Assembly (NCBI GenBank): GCA_039619475.1
Contig: CM077115.1
Location: 26,115,083 to 26,179,082 of the forward strand
DNA: 64,000 nucleotides
Source: Icerya purchasi
Lineage: Eukaryota > Arthropoda > Insecta > Hemiptera > Monophlebidae
Reading direction: 5' to 3'
Shown here: piece after piece, positions 1 through 10,014 of the stretch
Position numbering within the stretch: position 1 is the stretch's first letter
Layout: the number at the start of each line of letters is the position of its first letter
The notes under the pieces: generated by a model
What the model was told of the DNA's origin: nothing
Database searches by the model: none
Seen by the model: the letters and a program-made list of their open reading frames with translations, nothing else
Made by a program: the position numbers and the translations under genes

Positions 1-7
1 GAATATA

Positions 8-36
8 CACCCTGTCAAGAAAGTATCGGGAATTGT
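8..36 (+). repeat. Mariner left terminal inverted repeat
   Basis: 29 bp beginning CACCCTGTCAAG, identical in inverse orientation to 1297-1325. It lies downstream of the transposase stop codon, so it is the element's 3' end. Confidence 0.93.
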
Positions 37-55
37 TAAATAAAACGAACAATTT

Positions 56-1132
56 TTAATTTTCATCCAAATTTATTTTGTCACCTTCAAAATAACATCC
101 ATTCGAAGCGATGCACATATGCCAACGCTTTTTCCACTCGGCAAAGCACTTCTGATAGGCGGTTTCCGGGATGGCCTTTAGCTCTCGCGTCGCATTCGTC
201 TTGATGTCATCAATCGATTCGAAGCGCATTCCCCGTAGCGGAAATTTGAGTTTTGAGAATAGGAAGAAGTCGCAGGGTGCTAAATCTGGTGAATACGGCG
301 GTTGTTCGATGATATTTACCGAGTGTTTGGCCAAAAACTCATTCACAATTATGGCTTTGTGAGACGGCGCATTATCGTGATGGAGAATCCAAGAATTGTC
401 GACCCACAAATCGTTACGTTTACGACGGATAGCCTCTCTCAAACGTCTCAAAACACTTAAGTAAAACTCTTTGGTGACTGTCTGTCCGGCTGGCACATAT
501 TCATAGTGTACCACGCCTCGAATATCGAAGAAAACAATCAACATGATCTTCACTTTCGATCGGCTTTGGCGAGGTTTTTTCGGCTTTGGCGCGCCAATTG
601 GTCGCCATTCGGACGATTGCTGGTTCGTAAGCGTGTCGTACTCGTACACCCATGTCTCGTCACCAGTAATTATCTTTTCCAAGAAGGTAGGATCCAAATT
701 GGCTCGATCCAGCATGTCTGCAGCTACCTGTTCTCGGTACTTTTTTTGAAAGAAATTCAGGTCTTTCGGAACAAGCCGAGCCGCAACGCGTTGCATACCC
801 AATTTTTCGTGCACAATCGTACGTACGCTCTCGTGTGACATGCCCAATCCATGAGCCATCTCTCTCAAGCTCACATGACAATTTTCAGCAACGATTTCCT
901 TGATTTTATCGACGTTATCATCGGTCACACTCGTTGAAGGCCGTCCAGAGCGAGGCATGTCTTCGACCGTCTCCCGACTATCCTTGAACGCTCTGTACCA
1001 CTCGTAAACCCGCGTTTTTGATAAAGCAGATTCACCAAAAGCCTTCTGTAACATTTTCAGTGTATCGGCACAAGAAATTTCGTTCGAAACACAGAATTTA
1101 ACACAAGTACGTTGTTCAATATTTTCACTCAT
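56..1132 (-). CDS. Mariner transposase, full length (358 aa)
   Basis: Cut-and-paste DNA transposase that would bind the element's own terminal repeats and insert at TA. The N-terminal ~115 residues form the paired helix-turn-helix region, with RSGRPS at 61-66 as the GRPR-like linker. VPKDL at 121-125 stands where many mariners have WVPHEL. The catalytic triad is visible: D158 in ITGDETW, D253 in HHDNAPSH and D288 in YSPDLAPCDFF. There are exactly 34 residues between the last two, the D,D34D signature of mariner. The C-terminus GCYFEGDKINLDEN matches the usual family end, and the length is typical (about 345-360 aa). No internal stop or frameshift is seen. Subfamily is not assigned. Confidence 0.96.
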   Translation of the reverse strand: MSENIEQRTCVKFCVSNEISCADTLKMLQKAFGESALSKTRVYEWYRAFKDSRETVEDMPRSGRPSTSVTDDNVDKIKEIVAENCHVSLREMAHGLGMSHESVRTIVHEKLGMQRVAARLVPKDLNFFQKKYREQVAADMLDRANLDPTFLEKIITGDETWVYEYDTLTNQQSSEWRPIGAPKPKKPRQSRSKVKIMLIVFFDIRGVVHYEYVPAGQTVTKEFYLSVLRRLREAIRRKRNDLWVDNSWILHHDNAPSHKAIIVNEFLAKHSVNIIEQPPYSPDLAPCDFFLFSKLKFPLRGMRFESIDDIKTNATRELKAIPETAYQKCFAEWKKRWHMCIASNGCYFEGDKINLDEN

Positions 1133-1296
1133 TGTAAAACTTCGACAAAACCTTCAAGGTCGACTGATTTTAACAGCTGCTGTAAACACACTGGTTGACA
1201 GATCGCGCTAAAAATAGGCATCATAATACAAAACAGTTGTACCAACCTGGAAAAAAAAAATTATCTGCCTAGCTATTACCCGGGAGATTTAAATTG

Positions 1297-1325
1297 ACAA
1301 TTCCCGATACTTTCTTGACAGGGTG
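1297..1325 (-). repeat. Mariner right terminal inverted repeat
   Basis: Inverse copy of 8-36, followed by the TA target duplication at 1326-1327. It is the 5' end relative to the transposase. Confidence 0.93.
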
Positions 1326-1479
1326 TATTATTATGTATTTACATATAACATGCTATACGCGCGGAAAAACGAAATCGTTAACGAAGAACGGTATTTTTTG
1401 CGTGGAATTTCTGGTAGTAGTATTTGGGAACTCGTGTTTTTCACTAACAACAAGTGATAACGTTTAGCGAATGATACCT

Positions 1480-2860
1480 GAAAATCAATGCAGGTAGTCC
1501 GTGAAAAGGTCTGAGTAAAAACGCTCGCTTGCTACTGCCTAAAGGATCCAGGCTTGAAAGATCCCGCCCGGAAGAGGGCGATCTAACTGGAAGGGTCTCC
1601 CAAACTACGAAGGTTTTAGTGGAGAAGTCAGACGAAGAGTGGTCCCCGCAGAAGGAATGAAGCCCTACTACGGTACTTGTATATATCAAATGCTTCACAA
1701 ACATTTTATGAATTATGAACTGGATGGATGTTGTTGTGCCGGGCGATCTGATTAGCAATCGGCGCTACCTAGGTTCCGGGCATAGGAGTGTGAAATGGGT
1801 TAACGACCATGCTGAGGCGAGAAACCAGGCTTCTCATGGAAATTGTGCGACCGGAATTAACATCTGGAAAAAGATTAAGATTGGAATGTAGAATGTGCGT
1901 GGACTAAGTAACGGCGGAAAACTCGCTATTGTTGAAAAAGAAATGCAAAATTACACGATAGTTGGTATGTCCGAACCCCATCGGAAAAGACAGGGACACT
2001 TTACCTGCAGTAACGGAAATGTTATTTGTTTTTCCGGAAGCTCATACATTTCAGTAAATAGGGTTGCCTTCATCATCAATAAAAGTGTTAGGAACTATGT
2101 ATGGGTTATGGATCGATTAATGATCGAATAATAAGGATCAAAACGAATCCTGTGAACCTAAATTTAATACAGGTTTACGCTCCAAACTAGCGCTGCAGAC
2201 CAAGACGAGATAAATAAATTCTTTGGAATCCTGGAGGAAATAATGAAAAAGATACCGACACATAAGTTGATTATGGTAACCGGGGATTTCAACGCAAAAA
2301 TCGGTAATACTGCCTGGGACAATGATTTACGTGATGTTATTGAAAAATATGGACTTTGGAGGTAGGAATGAATGAGGAGACCATCTGGTACAGTTCTGTG
2401 CAAGTAATAAATTGTTTATAATCAACTCTGCGTATCACCACCACCAGAGACAATTATACACATGGTGCTCACTTGACGGAACGTATCGGAACCAGATTGA
2501 TTATATCTTAATCAAAACACGATGGAGAACGTCAGTTAAAGAGATGTTAAAACGTATCCAGGAATAGATTGCGACATTGATCACTAATTCCTATCGGCAA
2601 AACTAAAGCTGAAGCTAAAGAATAATGTGCAGCAACCAAAGAGTAGTGAAAATAAATGGTATTTAAAGCATGACAGTATATACAGGAGTAAAGCAATAAC
2701 TTCAAACAAGTAGCTCATATATAATGGATAAGATTGGTTGGTGACAGAACTAAATGGCGTAAACTGAACCTACAGATCAGTTTATAAAATTCATAATGCT
2801 CGGTTCGAGCGATTGAAGAAGAAGAATATATATATATATGTGTGTACACATATGGGCCTG
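1480..2860 (+). pseudogene. Decayed LINE: leader, endonuclease and 3' tip
   Basis: The plus strand carries a broken AP-endonuclease-type domain of the LINE group often misannotated in insects as craniofacial development protein 2-like. From 1895 a frame reads MRGLSNGGKLAIVEKEM and then NRVAFIINKSVRN. After frame changes come GDFNAKIG near 2283 (metal-binding active-site motif) and RNQIDYILIK near 2490 (the conserved D-Y-I strand). At 1490-1760 lies a GC-richer leader. At 2725-2850 there is VGDRTKWRKLNLQI followed by a GAAGAAGAAG run, resembling the C-terminus and tail of the same kind of LINE. The whole reverse transcriptase is missing, so the copy appears internally deleted. Boundaries are approximate. 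Confidence 0.75.
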
Positions 2861-3630
2861 AGTTTGTGTGGTTTGTACATGTGATACTATGAAACAGTTC
2901 GGTCTTGCTAGACGTCAGGTAACCATTTTGTGAGTATCGAATTGAAATTTTTGGTAATGAACGAGTCAACTTGACGAATAGGTCAATGGTACTATCTTTG
3001 TTGCCTTTAGAAACTTAACAATTCTGTTAAATGAAAGTGCCCTTCTACGGTTAATTAAGGCAGAATGAATAGGCTAGTATACAACCATTCTTTTTGAAAA
3101 ATATCAAATTAACGGAATTTTTTGTGGTCTATAAATAAACTTGTAAAGGTTTCATCTTCTGGAAAATTCCATCAAATAAAAAATTTCTAAAAGGAACGCG
3201 AACAATGTTCGTTTTAGTGATTTACTTGTATTTAAAATCTATTAAAAAGTTAGTAAAACTAATATTCACCACAGTAAAAAGTAAATAAAAACAATGCAGC
3301 TATTTACACTATGCTAAATAGTAGACTGAAAATAGACTTTGGTATATCATCGTTTTGTCGTGACAATTTTAAATATTACGCTAATTAAAATACACAGATC
3401 GCCGATATAAGTTGCACAGACAATTTTAATGAACTTTGAATTGGTTTTTATTTGGTCCAATGCGAAAAAACTTTCGAAAAATAGTTCAATTAACACGAAT
3501 GAACCTTTCATATTAACAGTTATATTTCTAATTTGTTCGTAATATTCATTGAAACATTGTTTACAAGTTCAGGTCTGTCCCTTCCCAAAGTTTTCCTCTA
3601 GTTGTCATTTATATATATGTATACATGATG
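2861..3630. other. Unassigned AT-rich spacer
   Basis: AT-rich sequence with short tandem TA/TG stretches (2826-2850, 3608-3628). No coding region, splice-bounded exon or recognisable element end was found. Confidence 0.5.
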
Positions 3631-3831
3631 TGTCCAGAAAGTCATGAAATATGTTTTTTTGTTGCGCCCATCTTGCGTGCAACGCGCTCGAACCAGTTTG
3701 GTTAGGTGAATCTGACTCTCAGTTTCATACCGCACTGCAGTTCAGTCTGTTCCGAGTATCGGTAGCGTCAGTATCAATGAATTAGTGCACCTCTGTTTGG
3801 AGACCTCGTCACAACGCACGATGGCTGATTC
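3631..3831 (+). repeat. Left arm of fold-back mariner
   Basis: 5' terminal repeat, untranslated leader and first four codons (ATGGCTGATTC at 3821-3831). The same text is present inverted at 4351-4550 with scattered substitutions and small indels. Confidence 0.88.
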
Positions 3832-4349
3832 AATCGAACAACGTTGGGCAATCGAGTTTTACACAAAGCTCGAAAAAAAAGCCGCCGAAACTTACACAAT
3901 GCTGAAACAAGCCTACGGAGAGTCTGATATGAGTTATATGCAAGTTAGGAGGCGGGTGAAAAAGTTTAAGGACGGCCAGGAAGGAGTGGACGATAACCCT
4001 CGCTCTGGAAAATCAATAACAAGTAGAAACGAAGAAAATGTGAATCGTGTTCGTGAATTTTTGAATTCTGAACGCCGAATGAGTGTTCGTTCAGTTGTTA
4101 GCTGACACCATGAACATTCCAAAAAGTTCTGTGTTCAGCATTGTTACGGAAGACTTGCACATGCGGAAGGTATGCGCCAAGCTGGTCCCAAAACTTCTGA
4201 CACGGACGAACACAAAGCCAATCGAGTGCTGATCGCCAGTGAACTGAAGAAACGCATGGAAATCGAACCGGATTATATGGACAACGCAATTTCCGGTGAT
4301 GAAACGTGGACGTTCCAGTACGACCCGAAAACGAAGCGCCACAGTTCTA
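3821..4349 (+). pseudogene. Truncated, frameshifted mariner transposase
   Basis: Starts MADSIEQRWAIEFYTKLEKK. The helix-turn-helix half includes NPRSGKSITS. A frameshift near 4100 produces a stop after RSVVS; in another frame the match continues through SSVFSIVTEDLHMRKVCAKL, and in a third through ANRVLIASELKKRMEIEPDY to GDETW, the first catalytic aspartate motif. The reading stops being transposase just after PKTKRHSS at about 4348, where the inverted 5' arm starts. The second and third catalytic aspartates are absent, so no active enzyme can be made. Confidence 0.88.
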
Positions 4350-4350
4350 T

Positions 4351-4550
4351 GAATCAGCCATCGTGCGTCGTGACGAGGCCTCCAAACAGAGGTGTACTAA
4401 TTCACCGATGCTGACATTACCGATACTCGGAACAGACTGAACTGCGGCACGCTGTAAAGCTGAGAGTCAGCTCCACCTAACCAAACAGGTTTGAGTGCGT
4501 TGCACGCAAGAGGGTCGCGCCAAAAATCATATTTCATGACTTTCTGGACA
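4351..4550 (-). repeat. Right arm of fold-back mariner
   Basis: Inverted copy of the left arm. Read on the minus strand it ends at GATGGCTGATTC, the transposase start, and then abuts the broken transposase body. The arm therefore carries a copy of a 5' end where a 3' end should be. Confidence 0.88.
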
Positions 4551-4552
4551 TA

Positions 4553-4814
4553 CCATGTATATATAAATATATTCCTAAAGATCGATTCTTACTCTAAGTA
4601 AATAGATTTATCTTCGTGATTTTCAACATACCGTTGGGCTGGTGACGGAAATCAGGGGACTATTAAATTTAAAAAGATTTGGTGTTTTTTTTTATAGAGA
4701 GATATAATTTTCCTTACGACTACGGGCCACTGACTAAACACGTAAATACAAAAAATTATTTAATAACTATTAAGGTAGTTAAATTCGTTACTTCGTCAGA
4801 TTAAAATAATTTAC
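4553..4814. other. Spacer next to acyltransferase exon
   Basis: AT-rich, no coding signal. If the 4815-5044 exon belongs to a live gene, this is the start of its first intron, with the donor at 4814-4813 on the minus strand. Confidence 0.4.
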
Positions 4815-5044
4815 TTGTATCCGCCGGTTCTGGGGGAATTTCTGTCATAATACAACCAACAAACATATATCGACACGTACAACCAGTAATGGTTCAGATT
4901 TACCATTATCAGACAAATAAAAGCAGGAACTCCATAGATAAAAATCAGGGATGCACCCATTGCTAAACAGTCTGGTAATATTTGCAGAATTTCTTTAGGC
5001 GATTCCAATTCTATTCCCATTACTTTTCGATTGCTTCTTTCCAT
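4815..5044 (-). CDS. Probable first coding exon of a DGAT2/MOGAT acyltransferase
   Basis: Minus-strand exon starting MERSNRKVMGIELESPKEIL. The DGAT2 family makes triacylglycerol or diacylglycerol at the ER membrane. Family-like features here are the short basic N-terminus, a long hydrophobic hairpin at about residues 26-62 (two membrane segments), and directly after it YVCWLYYDRNSPRTGGYK, matching the family's W-x-Y-Y-D...P...GG stretch. Coding ends at a good donor: TACAA followed by GTAAAT, leaving phase 2. The start codon sits in the context CCAACATGG. The catalytic HPHG motif would lie in the next exon, which I do not see to the left, so it is probably beyond the window. It could also be an isolated gene fragment. 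Confidence 0.6.
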
Positions 5045-5389
5045 GTTGGTACGCCTTGCGATAAGAATAAATAGTAAGATTATTAATTACAATTTTTTAT
5101 TATTATACCCTTTTCGTTATAGTTACTGATCCAATTGCATGGCGAAGGAGGAATTTGCTAGTGAAAATATCAATTGAGACAATCGCTGTATACAAGAAGT
5201 ATCGTGAAGAACCCCCATTATATGAACGTTAGGATGCACCAAGTATCGAGCTGCGCATAACTGAAGTTTTTTGTTTTTCTGCATTGGATAAACACGTATT
5301 AAAAATTTATAAACCATCGTCTAAATTCTAATTAGCAAATCGATTTTGTAAGAAAAAATATGATTACTCAAATACCCCTACCACTTTGA
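5045..5389. other. Spacer upstream of the acyltransferase exon
   Basis: Would hold the promoter or 5' UTR of the minus-strand exon at 4815-5044. No convincing TATA/initiator pair or upstream exon was recognised. Confidence 0.3.
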
Positions 5390-5705
5390 ACAATCTCATG
5401 ACTTTCGTTCAGTCTAACGAGCTGAGGAGTCTGATTTAAAACGTAGGTCCACTCACTGCGATAACCTAGCTAGTTACATGCAGTGCGTGGTTTAGTACCC
5501 CTCCTTCACCTCTTGACATTAGGTCTCCCTACTCCCTATAACTTTTCCTTTATGCTCTCCTTTCCTTCATCTTCTGTGGTGTCCGCAGTGCTGTCTTTTG
5601 TTGCGTCCATTTCGGACCATCTAGCTATTTAGTTTTTTAGCTTAGTTTTCCGGTTGTTGGGTTAATGCCGCTGGAGCGCCCACAAAGAAAAAAAAAAAAC
5701 CCTCC
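5390..5705 (+). mobile_element. Non-LTR retrotransposon 3' tail
   Basis: Plus-strand remnant of an ORF2 C-terminus: MLSFPSSSVVSAVLSFVASI followed by SDHLAI and a stop near 5633. It is followed by a short 3' UTR (GGGTTAATGCCGC ... GCGCCCACAAAG) and an A-run at 5687-5698. The same ISDR/H ending and 3' UTR pattern recur at 23.05 kb (minus), 46.6 kb and 50.5 kb, so this is a 5'-truncated member of a family repeated in the window. Confidence 0.65.
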
Positions 5706-6039
5706 TTAAATAAATAAAAAGAAAAAGAAAAATTATTGAAGAGGGATAATCTTTAAGAATGACTTTGTTTTTGTTTTTCTAAGCATCTATAAAGTAACAT
5801 AAACGACTTTATATTATTGAGCAAAAAAAACATCTTTTAATTCTTTCTCCGTACACAATATTAAAAGACATTCGTATTAGTTCAAACATGATTTTTTTTT
5901 GATTTTGTCAATTTATTTTATTTCTTCCGAAAGTTTTTATTTAATCATAAATATTTTTATTTTTTTCCGATGTATTCTTTGAGAAACGTTATTATTGTAT
6001 TATTCAAAACTGTCATCCTCCTACCTTAAATGTCACGTG

Positions 6040-6195
6040 TGATGCAAATCACGTACTATTCGAATATTCCTTCATTTCTACAGAACGTGCGATCTTTTAT
6101 TGCAATTTGCTTAGCTTTGGCCTCCCTACTCCTTACATTTACATTTTCGCTTTTCCATCTCCTTCTGTTGCTCCGGTTTCGTCGGTAAACAGTAG
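6040..6195 (+). mobile_element. Possible second tail fragment of the same family
   Basis: CCTCCCTACTCCTTACA at about 6121 and the following pyrimidine-rich text resemble 5520-5590 of the preceding tail. There is no clear frame or poly-A. Weak support. Confidence 0.3.
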
Positions 6196-8454
6196 ACCTT
6201 GAGTCTAATCAAGTTGACCACACCTGCTATAGATATTGTATCTCACTTGTACTACGTAATTAAAAATTACTCAATAATGCAGCTATATAGTACGTAACTG
6301 TGTAACTATATTAATACATAACTTCGTAGTAATTTCATAATTTAATTTATTCGAAAAATGATCACCGTTAGGATTCAAACTAATAATGATATTCAGAGAT
6401 AATTTAATAATACGTGTAGCAATCAGTAGAATACAACAAACTTAGTACAATATGTGTATGTTAGCAATTAATTTTAGAAAAAATAAATTATTAATGTTCG
6501 TATTTTAATATCAGCAACGGTTTTAACCTGAATGCAATGTTCTTCATCTGATGACGTGCATAACATTATTCGCTCTACATTGATTATGTGTTGAAAAAAA
6601 TAAATTAATCATAAACGTAATTAATATAAGACTTAATGAAAATGTTTAAGTTTATATTTGATTATACAATAAATTGATAATTTTTAAACCACGATTACAA
6701 CAGCGCCGATTTCGTCATGTTCTTATTCCTTTTGTTCGTGCGTTCCTCTTATAATCTCGAAAGTTAACCGCAAAACTGCGTGTGGGTGTTAAAGTTTAAC
6801 TTCAACTTCTCTTCACCGACCACTACACCATTCCGATAGTTCGACTGTATAATTTATTTTTCTATAATTATTCATCCTCTCAATATTACAGTTAAAATTA
6901 ATCCGTTCTTTAGTTTTATTGTCTGAATACTAATTCCTCTCTTACTACTTTTTTTCTTTTTATTCATAATTTTCCCGAGTCCAACACTCTTGGGCGGCCC
7001 TTAAAGCACGTATCAGATGGTATTGCACACAGAAAACTGTCATACCGTACAAAAGTGACCGTTCAAGCTGACAAACTTCACAAACGAGCAATGTCGTACT
7101 TTTTAAATTGATCATCCCAGAAACAATATCAATAATAATATTTAAATTATTTCTTTAGTTTATTTTTTAAAATTAATTGTATTTTAAAACAGTCGCTTGA
7201 TTTAGGTAGTTAATTATCAGGACAGGAATAAAAAATTAACGACATAGGTGGAAGATGGATTAAAATTCCTGGAAACAGCTAAATTCGTTAACAAAATAAT
7301 ATTTGGAAATTTCATTTATGCTAGTGCTAAAGTGTTACCTCTCTTCATTTCCTACGACTTGAACTCAAAAGACTGTTTACATAATTTATTTCTTCGTAAC
7401 TATTTAACTCTCTCACTTATTACTATCTTTATTATTAACCTGGTATTACAACTAAAATTAACCCATTTTCCAGTGTTCATGTTCAAAAAAATTAACCTCT
7501 ATATTTTGTTCTTACCGATCTTTCATAATTCTTTCAAGTCCACATTGCTAGATTCTACGAGCGTCGCCCGTTTCACTCATACCAGCATTGTTAGAGTCAC
7601 GAACGGTTATCGTACGCTCCCAAACACGGATTTTTAGACCTTAAAGAAGTATAATGAAATAATTTTTAACTAATTAATCCTTAAATAGCATATTATTAAT
7701 ATTTAATAGTTACTTTGCATTACTTTACATTTCTGTATTAACATTTTACTTAATTATATTTTTTGGTTACAACTCATAAGATGATCCCTTCCTCCCATTA
7801 TCCGGCTATACATAAACCAACATCCATATCAAAATAGTGAGAAACAATGTGGTACTGATAGTAAGTACACGCACAACATCTCTCATAGCTCCACACCGAT
7901 ACAAATAACTCATCTTCACTTGTAACTTCTTCTCAGAATACTTAAAATTCTTGGAAAATGTAGCCTTCAACTTAGGTTAAATAAACTTGGTGCGAGTCAG
8001 CATTTTCAGAAATTTTTTCAATTACATATTTCTTTTTTTAATCAAAATTTTAGTTCAGTTTGAATTTTAGTTTGGATTGCTGTCGAAATTTTAGTTTTGA
8101 CCGAAAGATTTACTCCGATAATTCTACATTCCCAGATAGTTTTTTAATTTGATTTTTAATTTTTCTCTTATAATAAACTATGCGCTAAATATTTTCCTTT
8201 TTTCGAGTTTTAGTTATAATACCAAGTCTACAAGTTTTAAAAAAATTAATATTTCTTACACCCTTTCAAACATAAATCTCGTAGAATGCTTCTACTAACG
8301 ATATATTAAAGTTGCACGTAAAAACGGCTTTTTTTGATCTAAATAGAAAATGTTTTTTTTTTACCAGTTTTATACAGAATGAGAATATGTTTGTTAACTA
8401 GAAACTGGTAATTATAAGTTAACTGTATTATTATTAAATTAAATTTTACGTGCC
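6196..8454. other. Unassigned AT-rich spacer
   Basis: About 2.2 kb, AT-rich. The longest open frame (7248-7637, plus) has no recognisable domain and biased AT-driven composition, so it is not called as a gene. No RNA gene or element ends recognised. Confidence 0.45.
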
Positions 8455-9988
8455 ATGTGCAGCAACTATGGCTAGGGACACGGGAGGAGAATGAGGTTTA
8501 GATCAGTGAGTAGAGTCCGGACTTACGAAGGAAAAGGATTAAACTGGATAATGAAGAGGAGAAGAAGGTAGGTTGAAAAATTTATTTTCAAAGGAATAAG
8601 AAAGGGCATTTGGCGAGGGTATGGTGAATGGCGAGGGAAACACTGCACATGGTACACTGAGGAGCCTCAGTTCCATTTAGTAAGTATTCGTGGGTGAAGC
8701 GTGTGTGACCCAATCGGAGTCTGGTGATGATTACGTCATCTCTTCGATTTGGAAGTGATACGTTCCACGGTGATATTGACGGCTTGATTACGCGAAGATT
8801 ATTCGTTTGTGATGTTTGCTGCCATTTCCTCTGCCATAGGGTGTTTAAACTAATGTTTTATATGAATTTTAAGATCGGTTACTGGAACAGGAATGCTTGG
8901 CACCGGTAGAGTAGCACCAGCCTCCTTTGCAGTCGTGTCTGCCAATTCGTTCCCTTGAATATCAGCGTGGGCAGGAATCCACATGAACGTTACTGTCCGA
9001 TCTGGTCTTGACGATACTAATTTGAGAATTTCTTTGGCTACTGAATGTTGATCTTAGCTAAACACGTTGGACACGGCGTTGAGTGCTGAGAGAGAATCTG
9101 AACACATTACGGACGATTTATGTGAGTCAGATCTCATGAGGAAATTGACAGCGAGAGCATATAATTCGGCTGATAGGATGGAAAACGGTTCCGGGAGTGA
9201 GTAACGGATTATAGCGACATCATCGGAGACGACTAAGCAGACAGCAAACGTATCGAATTTAGATGCGTCGGTGTAGAAGAGAAACAAGACGGAGGTTCGT
9301 GTTCGAATGTTTTCCTTTAGTTGGTCGATAGATGCGCAATCCCTTCTCAGTGCGACCATTGAGCGTTCTATCTTGATTGGATTGTTATCTCACGGTGGAA
9401 TTAATGCATTCGAGAACCTAAGTACCGGTATATTAGGAACGTTTATCTTTGACATGATGTTGTTGAAAATGTCCGAAACCGACTGCGATTGTCTTGGAGA
9501 AGGCAGGGTCGATGATGAAAACAACCGTGGTGAAGAAAAACCGGAGGCATTAGATTGTACTGCAAAGTTGGCCAAGAGAAACCAGCGACGAATATCCAAA
9601 GGCCATTCCGATGATTCAGAGTGCAAACTGTCAATTGGCCTATTGCGAAATGCACCAGTAGCCAACCGGAGGGCTGAATTCTGAACAACGTTTAGAGAGC
9701 TAAGAGTAGAAGGGTTCGCTGTGGAATATAACGCAGCTCCATATTCACTTTTAGACCGGATCAAACAACGATAGATTCGCAGTAGAGAGGTTCGGTCAGC
9801 ACCGTAAAAGTGTGAGCCAGTTTTTTTTTAAATGTTCATTTTTCGAGTACAGGTTGATTTAATGTAGTTCAAGTGAGGCTTCCAAGACAGCTTTTTGTCT
9901 AAAAGCAAGCCAAGGTATCGAACTGATGGGGCGTTTCGAAGACACGTGCCCTGAAAGTAACTATAATTTTCATCTAAGTGAACGGTTC
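8455..9988 (-). pseudogene. Non-LTR retrotransposon, 3' half (RT end, RNase H, zinc knuckle)
   Basis: Minus-strand remnant of a jockey/I-like element. In order: end of the RT domain (VRYLGLLLDKKLSWKPHLNY near 9900, then LIRSKSEYGAALYST near 9760); a connecting region; RNase H (YTDASKF near 9270, SILSAELYAL near 9190, CSDSLSALNAV near 9090); then, past a stop at 9056, GNELADTTAKEAG near 8940, the last acidic motif; finally RRDDVIITRLRLGHTRFTHE and a Cys/His cluster C-x2-C...HH...C near 8690-8610, typical of ORF2 C-termini. At least two in-frame stops break it. The 5' portion (endonuclease and RT core) is absent; the copy begins at a 26-T run. Confidence 0.88.
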
Positions 9989-10014
9989 TTTTTTTTTTTT
10001 TTTTTTTTTTTTTT
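9989..10014 (+). repeat. Poly-T tract (26 T)
   Basis: Abuts the 5'-truncated end of the minus-strand non-LTR remnant. Read on the minus strand it is an A-run immediately upstream of RT coding sequence, so the element may have inserted into the poly-A of an older copy. Confidence 0.8.

Larger units (their letters stand above)
8..1325 (-). mobile_element. Complete mariner transposon
   Basis: A 1318-bp element is bounded by 29-bp terminal inverted repeats that are identical as read (8-36 and 1297-1325). A TA dinucleotide flanks each side (6-7 and 1326-1327), the target duplication expected of Tc1/mariner transposition. One long minus-strand reading frame fills most of the element, leaving about 190 bp of 5' leader and 48 bp after the stop. 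Matching ends and an unbroken frame suggest a fairly recent insertion. Whether it is active cannot be told from one copy. Confidence 0.95.
3631..4550 (+). mobile_element. Fold-back mariner derivative
   Basis: About 920 bp whose two ends are long inverted copies of each other, roughly 200 bp per arm. The arms begin TGTCCAGAAAGTCATGAAAT and run through the 5' leader into the transposase start codon. TA follows on the right (4551-4552); TG stands in the equivalent left position, probably a decayed TA. Only the 5' half of a mariner transposase remains between the arms. The structure suggests that the original 3' half and 3' terminus were lost and replaced by an inverted copy of the element's own 5' end. 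Confidence 0.85.

Noticed and set aside
7248..7637. 129-codon open frame on the plus strand
   Set aside because: Hydrophobic, AT-driven composition, no recognisable domain, no splice or promoter context. Consistent with chance in AT-rich DNA.
9307..9684. Plus-strand frame of 125 codons
   Set aside because: Antisense of the clear RT/RNase H coding text on the minus strand.
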